NCBI GenBank assembly: GCA_045540275.1
Contig: JAZQGX010000105.1
Location: 1 to 26,283 of the forward strand
Reading direction: 5' to 3'
DNA length: 26,283 nucleotides
Source: RGIG8368 sp045540275
GTDB taxonomy: Bacteria > Verrucomicrobiota > Kiritimatiellia > RFP12 > UBA1067
Below the pieces are notes generated by a model. That model saw only the letters and a program-made list of their open reading frames with translations, was not told the DNA's origin and ran no database searches. The position numbers and the translations under genes were made by a program. Position 1 is the stretch's first letter. Each line of letters begins with the position of its first letter. This document shows positions 1 through 9,500 of this stretch, piece after piece.

Positions 1-2
1 TC

Positions 3-1211
3 GGAGTCGGAGCGAGCCGCGTTCGCGATATGTTCGAACAGGGCAAGAAAAACGCCCCATGCATCATCTTCATCGACGAGATCGACGCAATCGGCCGCAG
101 CCGCTTCTCGGGTATCGGCGGTGGCCACGACGAGCGGGAACAGACTTTGAACGCCATGCTGGTCGAAATGGACGGATTCGACACCAACGACGGCGTTATC
201 GTCATCGCCGCCACCAACCGCGCCGACGTGCTTGACCCCGCATTGCTGCGCCCCGGCCGCTTCGACCGACAGATCGTCGTCGACCTCCCGACCCGCGAGG
301 GACGACTCGAAATTCTCAAGATGCACGCCTCTAAAATCAAACTGGCGAAGGATAGCGACCTCGACCGCGTCGCCCGCGGAACTCCGGGATTCTCCGGAGC
401 GGATCTGGCCAACCTCTTGAACGAGGCGGCATTGATTGCGGCCCGCAACAACGAGGAGGGGGTGCGCCACCGCGACCTTGAAGAGGCGCGCGACAAGGTG
501 CTCTGGGGGCGCGAGCGGCGCAGTCACGCTCTGGGCGAAGACGAGCGCGCCATCACCGCCTGGCACGAAGCGGGGCATGCGCTGCTTCAGGTGTTGCTGC
601 CGCACGCCGAACCGTTGCACAAGGTTACGATCATCCCCCGCGGCCGTGCGCTGGGCGCAACGATGTCGCTGCCGGAGAAGGACGTGCTGAACCGCACCAG
701 AAACCAGCTGACCGATATGATCGCCGTCGCGACCGGCGGCCGCATCGCCGAGAAGTTCCATACCGGCGATATATCGACCGGCGCGCGCCAGGATATAAAA
801 ATGGCCAGCGACATTGCGCGCAAGATGGTATGCGCCTACGGCATGAGCGACCGCTTCGGATTCCATTCCTTCGGCGACAATCAGGAGACACTTTTCCTCG
901 GCAAAGAATACACCCGTTCGCAGTCCTACAGCGAGGCGACCGCCCAGCTCATCGACGAGGAGTGCCAACGCATCGTCTCCGAGCAGTACATCCGCGCAGA
1001 GATGCTGCTCTCCGAGAACAGGGAAAAACTTGAATTGCTGGTCAATTGCCTTCTCGAACGTGAGACGGTGGACGGCCGCGATATTGAAGAACTAGTGAAG
1101 ACCGGAAAAATTTCGAGGTTGGAGCCGCCGCCGCTGCCGGAGGAAAATCCCCCCGCCGGCGAAGAGACGGGCTCAAACGCCGATCCGCAAAACGCAGAAG
1201 AGGATAAATAG
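3..1211 (+). CDS. ftsH: ATP-dependent zinc metalloprotease FtsH (5'-truncated by window edge)
   Basis: FtsH is a membrane-anchored AAA+ protease that extracts and degrades membrane and short-lived cytosolic proteins. The reading frame is already open at base 3 with GVGASRVRDMFEQ, the conserved stretch of the AAA domain, so the transmembrane part and Walker A lie outside the window. Counting from the Met at base 30, the protein shows Walker B (IIFIDEID, 12-19), the second region of homology with arginine fingers (RPGRFDRQ, 74-81), the zinc motif HEAGH (179-183) and the likely third zinc ligand D255 in TGARQDIKMASD. The C-terminal tail is acidic and proline-rich, as is common in FtsH. It ends 4 nt before folP, the same ftsH-folP order as in E. 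coli. The family assignment is certain. Confidence 0.97.
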   Translation, partial: GVGASRVRDMFEQGKKNAPCIIFIDEIDAIGRSRFSGIGGGHDEREQTLNAMLVEMDGFDTNDGVIVIAATNRADVLDPALLRPGRFDRQIVVDLPTREGRLEILKMHASKIKLAKDSDLDRVARGTPGFSGADLANLLNEAALIAARNNEEGVRHRDLEEARDKVLWGRERRSHALGEDERAITAWHEAGHALLQVLLPHAEPLHKVTIIPRGRALGATMSLPEKDVLNRTRNQLTDMIAVATGGRIAEKFHTGDISTGARQDIKMASDIARKMVCAYGMSDRFGFHSFGDNQETLFLGKEYTRSQSYSEATAQLIDEECQRIVSEQYIRAEMLLSENREKLELLVNCLLERETVDGRDIEELVKTGKISRLEPPPLPEENPPAGEETGSNADPQNAEEDK

Positions 1212-1215
1212 TTTT

Positions 1216-2079
1216 ATGAGAGCCGACCGCCGCCAGTGGCAATGGAAATGCGCGTCAAAAAGAATCGAAGCGGATTACGAGCCGCTGCTGATGGGCATTT
1301 TGAACGTAACGCCTGATTCATTTTCGGACGGTGGCAATTACGATCATCCCGATGCGGCGGTCGCCCATGCGATGGAGCTGGTCAGCGAGGGGGCGGATAT
1401 TATCGATGTCGGCGGATGTTCAACTCGGCCCGGCTCCGAGCCAATTCCGCTGAATGTCGAACTCGACCGCGTCCTGCCCGTGATCACCGGCATTGCCGCT
1501 GTCTCGCCGGTTCCGATCTCCGTCGACACCTTCCATCCCGAGGTCGCCGAGGCCGCGCTTCGAGCCGGAGCGTGCATCGTCAACGACGTGAAACCGTTTG
1601 CCGGCGACCGCGAGATGGCGGAGGTCATAAAGCATGAAGGGGCAGGACTTGTAATCACCCACAATGCAATGGACTCAGTCCCCGGGCCGATGAGCATAGA
1701 CGAAGGCGATATGACCGATGCGGTGTACGGCGCTCTGCGCAAATCGCTCGCATTCGCCGACGATTTCGGTCTTGACGAGGAATGTCTGGTCATCGATCCG
1801 GGACTTGGATTCGGGAAAAACACCGAGCAGAATCTCGAGCTGGTTTGCGCCACCGGACGGCTGGCAAAGCTCGCTCCGGTTCTGATCGGCGCATCCCGCA
1901 AAAGATTTATCGGGACGGTGTGCGAGGAAGTGGATGCGTCCGGGCGCGATCCGGGCAGCCACGCCTGCGCACTTTGGGCGTGGATCAACGGAGCTGGCAT
2001 ATTGCGTGTGCACGATGTGCGCGGAATGCGGCAGACGGTAAAAATGTGGAAGGCGTTATGTTCGAAGGATTCCAGATAG
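1216..2079 (+). CDS. folP: dihydropteroate synthase
   Basis: The enzyme condenses 6-hydroxymethyl-dihydropterin pyrophosphate with p-aminobenzoate in cytoplasmic folate synthesis and is the sulfonamide target. The 287-aa protein has the family length and signatures: MGILNVTPDSFSDGG (26-40), DVGGCSTRPGSEP (64-76), SVDTFHPEVAEAAL (about 102-115), NDVKPFAGD, the pterin/phosphate-binding GASRKRFIG and the C-terminal RVHDV. The ATG at 1216 lies 4 nt after the ftsH stop and is served by the purine-rich AGAAGAGGA inside the ftsH end, so translational coupling is likely. Its last 22 nt overlap the start of cdaA. The loop usually reading MHxxG is replaced by ITHNAMDSVPGP, a mild divergence that does not affect the assignment. 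Confidence 0.96.
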   Translation: MRADRRQWQWKCASKRIEADYEPLLMGILNVTPDSFSDGGNYDHPDAAVAHAMELVSEGADIIDVGGCSTRPGSEPIPLNVELDRVLPVITGIAAVSPVPISVDTFHPEVAEAALRAGACIVNDVKPFAGDREMAEVIKHEGAGLVITHNAMDSVPGPMSIDEGDMTDAVYGALRKSLAFADDFGLDEECLVIDPGLGFGKNTEQNLELVCATGRLAKLAPVLIGASRKRFIGTVCEEVDASGRDPGSHACALWAWINGAGILRVHDVRGMRQTVKMWKALCSKDSR

Positions 2080-2921
2080 GCCTTGGCGATGTCGTCCAGA
2101 TAGTGTTGCTTTCGGTGGCGGTCTACGCGCTGGTCGGATACTTGCGCGGCACTCGCGCCGGACAGGTGCTGGCAGGGGTGATATGGTTCGTGTCAATCCC
2201 GTCGTTTTTCATCTGGCTCTTTGGCTGGGATGTGCTGGGGCGGATATTCTTCTGGCTTCTTCTCGCCCTCGGCGCGAGCATGATCGTGGTGTTTCAGGAG
2301 GAAATCCGCCGCGGTCTTGCAATCATCGGCGGCAACCGCTTTTTCGGAAATGCCGCGCATTCGGTGGAAGAGCGCGCCCCGGAGCGGCTGGTCAAGGCGA
2401 TACGGTCGCTGGCCGCTTCCCACACCGGTGCGCTGATCGCGCTTGAACGCGGCATCTCTCTGACCGGCTATGAAATCTCTGGCATCGACATCGGAGCGCA
2501 GATCAGCGGCGAGCTGCTGATTTCGATTTTCACGCCCCCTCTGCCGCTGCACGACGGAGGAATCATCGTGCGCAACGGCACGATCAGCGCCGCCCACTGC
2601 ATTTTTCCGGTTTCTGGCCGTGCCGACCTGATCAGCTCCGGCATGCGTCATCGCGCCGCGGTGGGGCTGAGTGAAGAGACGGACGCGGTGGTGGTCGTCG
2701 TTTCCGAAGAACGCGGGACGATTTCTATCGCGCACAACGGCGTCCTCCACCGCTATTCAAAAGATGTCACCGACAAAATGCTGCTGCGATGGGTGCGAAA
2801 GGCGATGTCGGAGAAGGCGGTCGCCAGAAGCGGAGGACTCGAATCGGTCTTCTCGAAACTCGCCTTGTTCAAACGGCTTGTCCGCAACGATCCTAATCCG
2901 GCGAAAGGAGGCAGGGCATGA
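2058..2921 (+). CDS. cdaA: membrane diadenylate cyclase CdaA (c-di-AMP synthase)
   Basis: CdaA makes cyclic di-AMP from two ATP at the inner face of the membrane. The ATG at 2058, inside the end of folP, gives a 287-aa protein beginning MFEGFQIGLGDVVQIV, the usual CdaA N-terminus. The same frame is open further upstream, but that stretch is not CdaA-like. Three hydrophobic segments (about 12-28, 36-55 and 63-79) precede FQEEIRRGLAIIGG and the DisA_N catalytic domain (about 105-230). The RHR motif is intact (GMRHRAAVGLSEE, 197-199). The classical DGA motif reads DGG (LHDGGIIV, 166-168), which is near-canonical but notable. The stop overlaps the start of cdaR as ATGA, matching the conserved cdaA-cdaR pair. 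Function is very likely but not proven, given the motif change. Confidence 0.93.
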   Translation: MFEGFQIGLGDVVQIVLLSVAVYALVGYLRGTRAGQVLAGVIWFVSIPSFFIWLFGWDVLGRIFFWLLLALGASMIVVFQEEIRRGLAIIGGNRFFGNAAHSVEERAPERLVKAIRSLAASHTGALIALERGISLTGYEISGIDIGAQISGELLISIFTPPLPLHDGGIIVRNGTISAAHCIFPVSGRADLISSGMRHRAAVGLSEETDAVVVVVSEERGTISIAHNGVLHRYSKDVTDKMLLRWVRKAMSEKAVARSGGLESVFSKLALFKRLVRNDPNPAKGGRA

Positions 2922-3949
2922 AGGAACAGAAACCCCGCGGATTTTTCGTCTGGAACTTCTTGACGCGCGACTTCCGCTGGAAGTTGTTTGCGGTGGCGGT
3001 TTCCGCCATCGTCTATTTCTCCATACGCGCGCAAATCAACGATCTGCGCACGGTAAGCATTCCGGTGGTTATCGACCAGGAGGTGAGCGAGGCGAATGTC
3101 CGGGAAGGTGCGGTCGTCGCATCGTATGATCCGCAGTTCATCCAGGTCACGGTGCGCGGCTCCTTCAACGATGTGAATCTGCTCAACCCCAATTCGGCCT
3201 GCTGCCTGTTGCGCCCCAGATACAGAAAGGGGGCGATTGGAGCAGAGGATACGGTGGTCGAGAAAATCAGGAAGTCTTCGTTCCGCGGAATCGCCAACTC
3301 GCTTAAAATCGTGAAAATCGAACCGGCGCAGTGTGCCGTGCGGTTTGACTATCCGATGTCGATGTCGCTGCCGATTGCTCCGGTGATAACCGAAGGCAAG
3401 GCGAGAGGGCGGGTTGAAATTTCCGCCGCGCTGACCAACGCGACGGTAAGTGGTTCGCGGCGCCTGCTGCGTGCGCTCGACCGCGCCAGCGCGATGGTTC
3501 AGGTTGAGCCGGTTTCGGTCGAAGGGCGGGCGACCTCGTTCACCGTTCCCGTCAAATTGCTACCGCCGGCGGGCGTGCCGAGCGCGACCGTCACTCCCGC
3601 CACGATGGAGCTTTCGGTCAAAATCATCACCGAATCGGTTTCCCGCCACATGGAACACGGCAAAATCCGCATCGTCCATCCGCCGAACGCATCGGTGCAC
3701 TGGCGCGTCGAGCCGGAGTTCGTCAACTACGAGGTTCGCGGACGCACCGACGCGGTCGATTCGATCCGCCACGGGGAGGTTCTGTTTTCGGTCGATGCCG
3801 ATGTGCCGGTCTCCGCAGGATCGGTCACCACCAACGAGGTGCCGGTGCGCGTGCATATACTGAAGGGATTGCAGGTCGACGATGTTTTGGTGGTTCCGCC
3901 GGTCGTTAAACTGATTGCCGCCCCTCCTGAAAGCGGGGATGAAAAATGA
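2918..3949 (+). CDS. cdaR: YbbR-domain protein, probable CdaA regulator CdaR
   Basis: The 343-aa protein has a short cytoplasmic N-terminus, one transmembrane helix (about 20-38, within WKLFAVAVSAIVYFSI) and a long beta-rich extracytoplasmic part with repeats of the YbbR kind, for example the stretches around TVSIPVVIDQEVSE, APVITEGKARGRVEIS and TFTVPVKLLPPAGVP-like segments. In Firmicutes the YbbR protein CdaR binds CdaA and modulates c-di-AMP output. Here the start overlaps the cdaA stop by ATGA, which supports the same partnership. It ends in another ATGA overlap with a small lipoprotein gene. The family is assigned from topology, repeat pattern and context rather than a single diagnostic motif. 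Confidence 0.87.
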   Translation: MKEQKPRGFFVWNFLTRDFRWKLFAVAVSAIVYFSIRAQINDLRTVSIPVVIDQEVSEANVREGAVVASYDPQFIQVTVRGSFNDVNLLNPNSACCLLRPRYRKGAIGAEDTVVEKIRKSSFRGIANSLKIVKIEPAQCAVRFDYPMSMSLPIAPVITEGKARGRVEISAALTNATVSGSRRLLRALDRASAMVQVEPVSVEGRATSFTVPVKLLPPAGVPSATVTPATMELSVKIITESVSRHMEHGKIRIVHPPNASVHWRVEPEFVNYEVRGRTDAVDSIRHGEVLFSVDADVPVSAGSVTTNEVPVRVHILKGLQVDDVLVVPPVVKLIAAPPESGDEK

Positions 3950-4272
3950 GGGGGGCGCTTCTGATATTGCTAGCCGTCTCCGGCTGTGCGGTGCGTCATG
4001 AGGTTCCGCCGGGAGAGATGACGATCCGCACCCGCGCCTACGAATCGCGGAAAGCTCCGCAAGAGTACCGCGCCTACAAATCGTCTGGCAACCAGCTGCG
4101 GGTCAAAAGTTTCAAGCCGTCAGCGGTTGCCGCAGATCAGGAGCATAAGCCGTTTGTCTCCCGCGCCCAGTCCCGTATCAACAAGGTATTCGCCCCCCCG
4201 GAAAAAACAAATTCGACCAATCCGTTTCTCGCTCCGTGGAACGGTGTGAAAAAGGAGCAAACCCATGATTGA
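3946..4272 (+). CDS. small putative lipoprotein, function unknown
   Basis: This is a 108-aa product. The first 14 residues form a short lipoprotein signal peptide ending in the lipobox VSGC, so Cys14 would be lipidated. The mature part is basic, low in hydrophobics, rich in Lys, Arg, Pro and Ser and lacks a recognisable fold; it looks disordered. The start overlaps the cdaR stop by ATGA and its end overlaps rlmN by 8 nt, so it is clearly an operon member and not a chance frame. I do not recognise the family. Its position beside the c-di-AMP genes could mean an envelope-linked accessory role, but that is only a guess. In Firmicutes, glmM would stand here. Confidence 0.72.
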   Translation: MRGALLILLAVSGCAVRHEVPPGEMTIRTRAYESRKAPQEYRAYKSSGNQLRVKSFKPSAVAADQEHKPFVSRAQSRINKVFAPPEKTNSTNPFLAPWNGVKKEQTHD

Positions 4273-5341
4273 TGCTCCCGTCAGAAATCCGGCCGCCGGC
4301 GCCTATGCCCTGCAATATTCCCAGTGGGTCGAGTTCGCGACCGGCGAACTTAAAGTCCCCCGCTTCCGCGCCGAGCAAATCATGCGCGGTCTCTACAAAC
4401 AGTTGATTTCATCGTGGGACGAGTTGATGGTGCTGCCCGAAGCTCTGCGCGCCTCGCTTTCGCGGACGGCGCCGATCTGCACCATGCGCATCGCCGAAGC
4501 GCACGCGTCGGAGGACGGCACGGTGAAGCTGCTTCTGGAATGCGCCTCGGACGGCGAGCTGGTCGAAACGGTGCTGATCCCATCGAAATCGCGCATGACG
4601 CAATGCATCTCCTCCCAGGTCGGCTGCAATTTCAAATGTGCATTCTGCGCCAGCGGCAGATTGGGCAAGAAGCGCGATCTGACGGCGGCGGAAATTGTCG
4701 GCGAGGTTATCTGCGCCTGCCGCTGGCTCACGGAAAAGGCCGGCGGAGAGATGACCCGTCCGTCGAACATCGTGGTGATGGGAATGGGCGAACCGTTCGA
4801 CAATTACGACGAGGTGCTTGCGGCTTTGCGCGTGCTCAACGACCAGCGCGGACTTGATGTCGGTGCGCGCCACATAACGTTGAGCACCTGCGGAGTGGTA
4901 CCCGGCATCAAACGTCTGGAGGGGGAGGGGCTGCAGTTCGAACTTTCGGTTTCGCTGCACGCGCCCAACCAGCGTCTGCGCCGCGAGCTGATGCCGGTCA
5001 GCCGGCGTTGGGAGCTTGACGAGCTGATCAGGGCCTGCGCCGCCTACACCCGCGCGACGGGTCGATTGATAACATTCGAGTACACGCTCGTGCGCGATCT
5101 CAACGACTCCCCCGCCGATGCGCAGGAGCTGATATCGTTGCTTCGCGCACTTCCGTGCAAGGTGAATCTGATACCGCTGAGCCCCGTTGAGGGATTCGCC
5201 GGAGCCAGACCGTCCGAGAGAGCCTGTCTGTCTTTTCTGGATGCGTTGAAGAAGGGGCGCATTCCCGTGACCATGCGCAATTCACGCGGACGCGATGTGG
5301 ATGCCGCTTGCGGACAGCTGCGTTTGAGGCGAATGTCATGA
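4265..5341 (+). CDS. rlmN: dual-specificity 23S rRNA (A2503-C2) / tRNA (A37-C2) methyltransferase RlmN
   Basis: RlmN is a radical-SAM enzyme that methylates C2 of A2503 in 23S rRNA and A37 in some tRNAs, supporting translational fidelity. The 358-aa protein has the family length. It has the radical-SAM cluster motif CNFKCAFC (Cys121, 125, 128) preceded by CISSQVG, then GMGEPFDNYDEV, ITLSTCGVVPGI, SLHAPNQRLRRELMPV and the C-terminal RGRDVDAACGQL, whose Cys349 matches the methyl-carrying cysteine. The ATG at 4265 overlaps the lipoprotein stop by 8 nt and has an AAAGGAG ribosome-binding site just upstream. The stop overlaps the next gene as ATGA. It is an ordinary housekeeping enzyme in an unusual operon. 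Confidence 0.97.
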   Translation: MIDAPVRNPAAGAYALQYSQWVEFATGELKVPRFRAEQIMRGLYKQLISSWDELMVLPEALRASLSRTAPICTMRIAEAHASEDGTVKLLLECASDGELVETVLIPSKSRMTQCISSQVGCNFKCAFCASGRLGKKRDLTAAEIVGEVICACRWLTEKAGGEMTRPSNIVVMGMGEPFDNYDEVLAALRVLNDQRGLDVGARHITLSTCGVVPGIKRLEGEGLQFELSVSLHAPNQRLRRELMPVSRRWELDELIRACAAYTRATGRLITFEYTLVRDLNDSPADAQELISLLRALPCKVNLIPLSPVEGFAGARPSERACLSFLDALKKGRIPVTMRNSRGRDVDAACGQLRLRRMS

Positions 5342-6558
5342 GAAAACAGGGGAAAACAGAGATTGAACTGCAGCATGCGATCGAACGTCTTCGCGCGATC
5401 GACCGCAGCCGCATGGAGTTTGTCTCCAACGTTTCCCACGAACTGCGAACTCCTTTGACCTCAATGATTTATGCGCTCAACAATATGCTCCGCGGCGTGG
5501 TCGGTCCGCTCCCAGAGCGGGCGATACAGTACCTTGAGCGGATGTCGGGCGATTGCAACCGGATGTTGGCGACGGTCAACGATCTGCTGGATATGCGCCA
5601 GATCGAGACCCATACCATGATTCTTTCACGCTGCGTCTATCCGTTGCGGCGGATCGTGATCAACGCCATCGACGCGCTCCGCGTCCAGGCCGAAACCAAG
5701 GGCGTGAAGATCAGTCCGGTCTGCGCGGCGGGCGAGGCTTTCGTCAATTGCGATGTGGAAAAGATGATGCGGGTCATGATCAACATCATCGGCAATGCGA
5801 TCAAGTTCACGCCCTACGGCGGCTCGATATCGCTTGACGTCTCGGTCGCGGAAGATGGACGAAGCGCGACCGTGCTTTGCGCCGATACCGGACCCGGCGT
5901 CCCTCCGGAAAAACTGCCGCGCATTTCTGAACGCTACTACCGCGTCGGATCGTTCGTCAGCGGAACCGGACTTGGACTTTCGATATCGCGTGAAATCATC
6001 GAGCTGCACGGAGGTGAAATCTCATTTGCTAGTCCCGTGCCGGGAAGCGATTGCGGGACGGCGGTCTATGTTAAGCTGCCGACGGTCACCGCACCCTTAA
6101 TTCTGGCCTGCTCCCGATGGAAGATGGCGGCGGAGTTTCTCGCCCGGAAGGTGGAGATCTGCGGTTATCGCACCGTGCTGTGCGACAAGATTTCCCATTG
6201 CACGGAACGGTGTGCCGCCGAACAGCCCGCAGCGGTGATAATCGGAAGTGATATGCCGCGCGAAGAGTTGCGCGAACTGATTTTGCAGTTGCGTGAAAAC
6301 GGAAAAACCAAACGCCTGCCCGTGGTGGTGCTCGGGCGGAGAGCGGTTACCCGGAACGAAGATGATTTCTACAAAAGATTCAACGTGTACTACGGGTCGA
6401 TTTCAAGCGAGCCTGAACGCCTGGCAGCCCATCTGGCCGCTGCAATGGGCGGTGATATCAAGACGTTCATCATGCGGACGGGAGCTGATCGCCAGTCTGG
6501 AAAGACCGAAGGAAACGATTTGAAAAAGGAAAAGGAGAAGACGGATGATCAGATTTAA
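5338..6558 (+). CDS. sensor-less histidine kinase with degenerate receiver-like C-terminal domain
   Basis: This is a 406-aa soluble kinase starting at 5338, where ATG overlaps the rlmN stop as ATGA with a GAGG upstream; an earlier in-frame ATG at 5308 would lie inside rlmN. A short helix leads straight into HisKA (SHELRTPL, phospho-His34). The HATPase shows the N box (NIIGNAIKFTP, about 149-159), G1 (DTGPGVPP, 183-190) and G2 (GTGLGLSISREI, 209-220). No PAS, HAMP or membrane segment precedes it. Residues about 253-371 look like a receiver fold (ending near LPVVVLG) but lack the acidic pair, the phospho-Asp (Gly at that place in IIGSDMP) and the Thr, so this is probably a pseudo-receiver. No response regulator is adjacent. 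It overlaps the GH2 gene by 14 nt, hinting at a link to the glycan cluster. Confidence 0.9.
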   Translation: MRKQGKTEIELQHAIERLRAIDRSRMEFVSNVSHELRTPLTSMIYALNNMLRGVVGPLPERAIQYLERMSGDCNRMLATVNDLLDMRQIETHTMILSRCVYPLRRIVINAIDALRVQAETKGVKISPVCAAGEAFVNCDVEKMMRVMINIIGNAIKFTPYGGSISLDVSVAEDGRSATVLCADTGPGVPPEKLPRISERYYRVGSFVSGTGLGLSISREIIELHGGEISFASPVPGSDCGTAVYVKLPTVTAPLILACSRWKMAAEFLARKVEICGYRTVLCDKISHCTERCAAEQPAAVIIGSDMPREELRELILQLRENGKTKRLPVVVLGRRAVTRNEDDFYKRFNVYYGSISSEPERLAAHLAAAMGGDIKTFIMRTGADRQSGKTEGNDLKKEKEKTDDQI

Positions 6559-9500
6559 TTCCAAAACGGCGGTTTTGTTTTTGGCGCCGGTGATGGCGAT
6601 TGCCGGATGGGAGAATCCGCTCGTCAATTCTGTCAACCGCGAACCGGCACGCGCATATTCGATGCCGCTGGCGAAGGCGGCGGACGCTTTGACGCACGAG
6701 ACCCCGAAAACCCCGTATGTCAAACTGCTCAACGGCATCTGGAAAATCCGCTGGGCGGGAAATCCAGCATTGCGTCCGCAAGGTTTCTGGAAGCCGGATT
6801 ACGACGATTCAAAGTGGTACGACATTGATGTCCCGTCCTGCGTCGAGACGCGCGGCTTCGGCTCGCCGGGGTATGTCAATGTTGAGTATCCGCATCTGAA
6901 GAAACCCCCGTACATCCGCGACAACGATACGGGAGCTGCGGATTACAATCCGGTTTCATCCTACCGCACATATTTCACCGTGCCGGAAAGCTGGGAGGGG
7001 AGAGAGACGATTCTGCGTTTCGACGGCGTGTATTCCGCTTTCAAGGTATGGATCAACGGCCACGAGGTCGGATATTCGGAGGATTCCAAGCTCGCCGCCG
7101 AATTCAGAATCGGCGCTTATCTGAAGCCGGGAAAAAATCTGCTTGCGGTTGAGGTGCGCCGCTGGTGCGACGGATCGTATCTCGAGGGGCAGGATATGTT
7201 CCGGTTCTCCGGCATCTTCCGCGACGTTTCGCTGCTTTCGGTCCCCCGCAACCACATTTTTGATTTTTACGTGAAGAGCGAATTGGATCAGGCTTACCGC
7301 AACGCCAAGGTTTCGCTTCAGGTGCAGCTGCGCAGGCTTGCTCCCGCCGGTGCCGAACCGTCCGTCGAAGCGGTTCTCTACGATTCAAGGTTGTCGAAGG
7401 TCGGCGGTTTTAAAGTTGTAAAAGCGGCAAAGGACGGGAAAACCGAATTGTCGCTCGACCTCCCGAATGCCAGATTGTGGAGCGCGGAGGATCCGTATCT
7501 GTACACGCTGGTAATCACCGCCGGCGAAGATGTGCGCACCTGCAAAGTCGGCGTGCGCAGTGTCGAGCGCAAAGGCAACACCGTGCTTTTCAACGGGAAG
7601 AAGATAAAATTCAAGGGGGTCAACCGGCACGAACATTCTCCCGTGAACGGCAGAACGGTGACCCGCGAAGAAATGCTCCGCGACATCATGATGTTCAAAC
7701 GCTTCAACATCAACACCGTGCGAACCGCCCACTATCCCGATCATCCCTACTGGTACGAGCTGTGCGACCGTTACGGAATCTACGTTTGCGCCGAGGCGAA
7801 TGTCGAGGGACACGGCATGGATTTCGGGGAGCATGGACTCGGCCGCCAGCCCGATTGGAACAAGGCGATCGTCGAGCGCAACGCCAACCACGCCACCGTG
7901 CTGCGTAATCACCCTTCGATTTTCATGTGGTCGCTCGGAAACGAGACCGGCACCGGGAGCAACTTCGCCGATGCGCGCGATGCGGTGCGAAAGATCGACG
8001 CCACGCGCCCGATCCATTGGCAGGCGGGCAATGATCTGGCGGATGTTGATTCGGAGATGTATCCCTCGGTTGAGTGGCTCTACAAACGCGGACAGCTGGG
8101 CGAGGGCAAGCTCAACTATCTGCAGGACAAGCAGTATGTGGGCAAGCCGTTTTTTCTCTGCGAATATGCTCACGCCATGGGCAATGCCATGGGGAATTTC
8201 AAGGAATACTGGGATGCGTTCTATTCCAGCGATTCACTGATCGGCGGCTGCGTTTGGGATTGGGTCGACCAGGGGCTGGTAAAAACCATCGACCGGCTTG
8301 ACGCCGACGGAAAACGCATCAGCTACTGGGCCTACGGCGGCGACTATGACGAGAAGCCGAACAACGGTCCCTTCTGCAACAACGGTATCGTCACGCCGGA
8401 TCGCCGCGTCACCCCGAAACTGATTGAACTTGCGCATGTTCACCGCCAGCTGACGGTAATTTCCGAAGGAGACAGTCTGCGCGTGAACAATCGTTTCTCG
8501 TTTACGCCGTCGAGCGCATTCGATGCGGACTGGGCGCTGATCGAGGATGGTGTTGCAATTGAACGCGGCGAGTGGAAGCTACCGGAAATCGCACCGCTTT
8601 CTTCAATTGCAGTGCCGCTCCCGAATTACAAAACCGCGCTCAAGGCAGGACGCGAGTATTTCCTCAATCTTTCCTTCCGGCTGCGCCGCGACGAGGCGTG
8701 GGCGAAACGCGGACACGTAATTGCAAGCGACCAGATCGCCGTCGCTCCGGCGGCGACCGCGCTGCCCAGGGCAGTTAAAGTCGATATCGCCGAGAAGAGC
8801 GATTCGCTTGAGGTGGTCTGCGGACCGACAAAAGCGGTATTCTCCCGCAAGACCGGTACGCTGTGCCAATTGACGATGAACGGAAAGACGATTCTCGCCG
8901 ATGTCGACGGTATGGTGTGCGGGCCGCGCGCCGGGGTCAACCGCGCCTTCACCGACAACGATGTCTGGCTGCGCAATGGTGCCCCCTGGACGGTTGACCG
9001 GGCGAAGGCGTACTACTCGTTCGGACTTACCCAGCTGCGCTATCACCCCCGTCCTTTTGAGATAACCACCGCCGCTGACGGCGCAACCGTGATAAAAAGC
9101 GAGGTGGAAATCACCGGCTCGAAATCCGCCGGATTTCTGCACAAATGCGAATGGAGTTTCGCCGCCGATGGTTCGGTAATCCAGAAGAACTGTTTGATTC
9201 CGTTCGGGACCATGCCTCCGGCGCTTCCCCGCATCGGAAGCGAATGGAAACTTTCGGGTGAGCTGGAGAATATGCAGTGGTACGGGCGCGGGCCTTATGA
9301 AAACTACGTCGACCGCAAGAGCGGAAGTTTCATCGGCCGCTACGTCTCCACCGTCAGCGAACAGTACGAGCCTTACGTCCGTCCGCAGGATTGCGGATAC
9401 AAATGCGATGTCCGCTGGGCGAGTTTCACCGGGAAGGACGGTGCTGGCGTGCGCTTCTATTCGACCGAACCGCTGGCGGTGCAGGCGCTTCATTACGATT

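Noticed and set aside
1782..2057. Extended N-terminus of CdaA inside folP
   Set aside because: Translation upstream of 2058 is Arg-rich out-of-frame folP sequence; CdaA homology starts at MFEGFQ.
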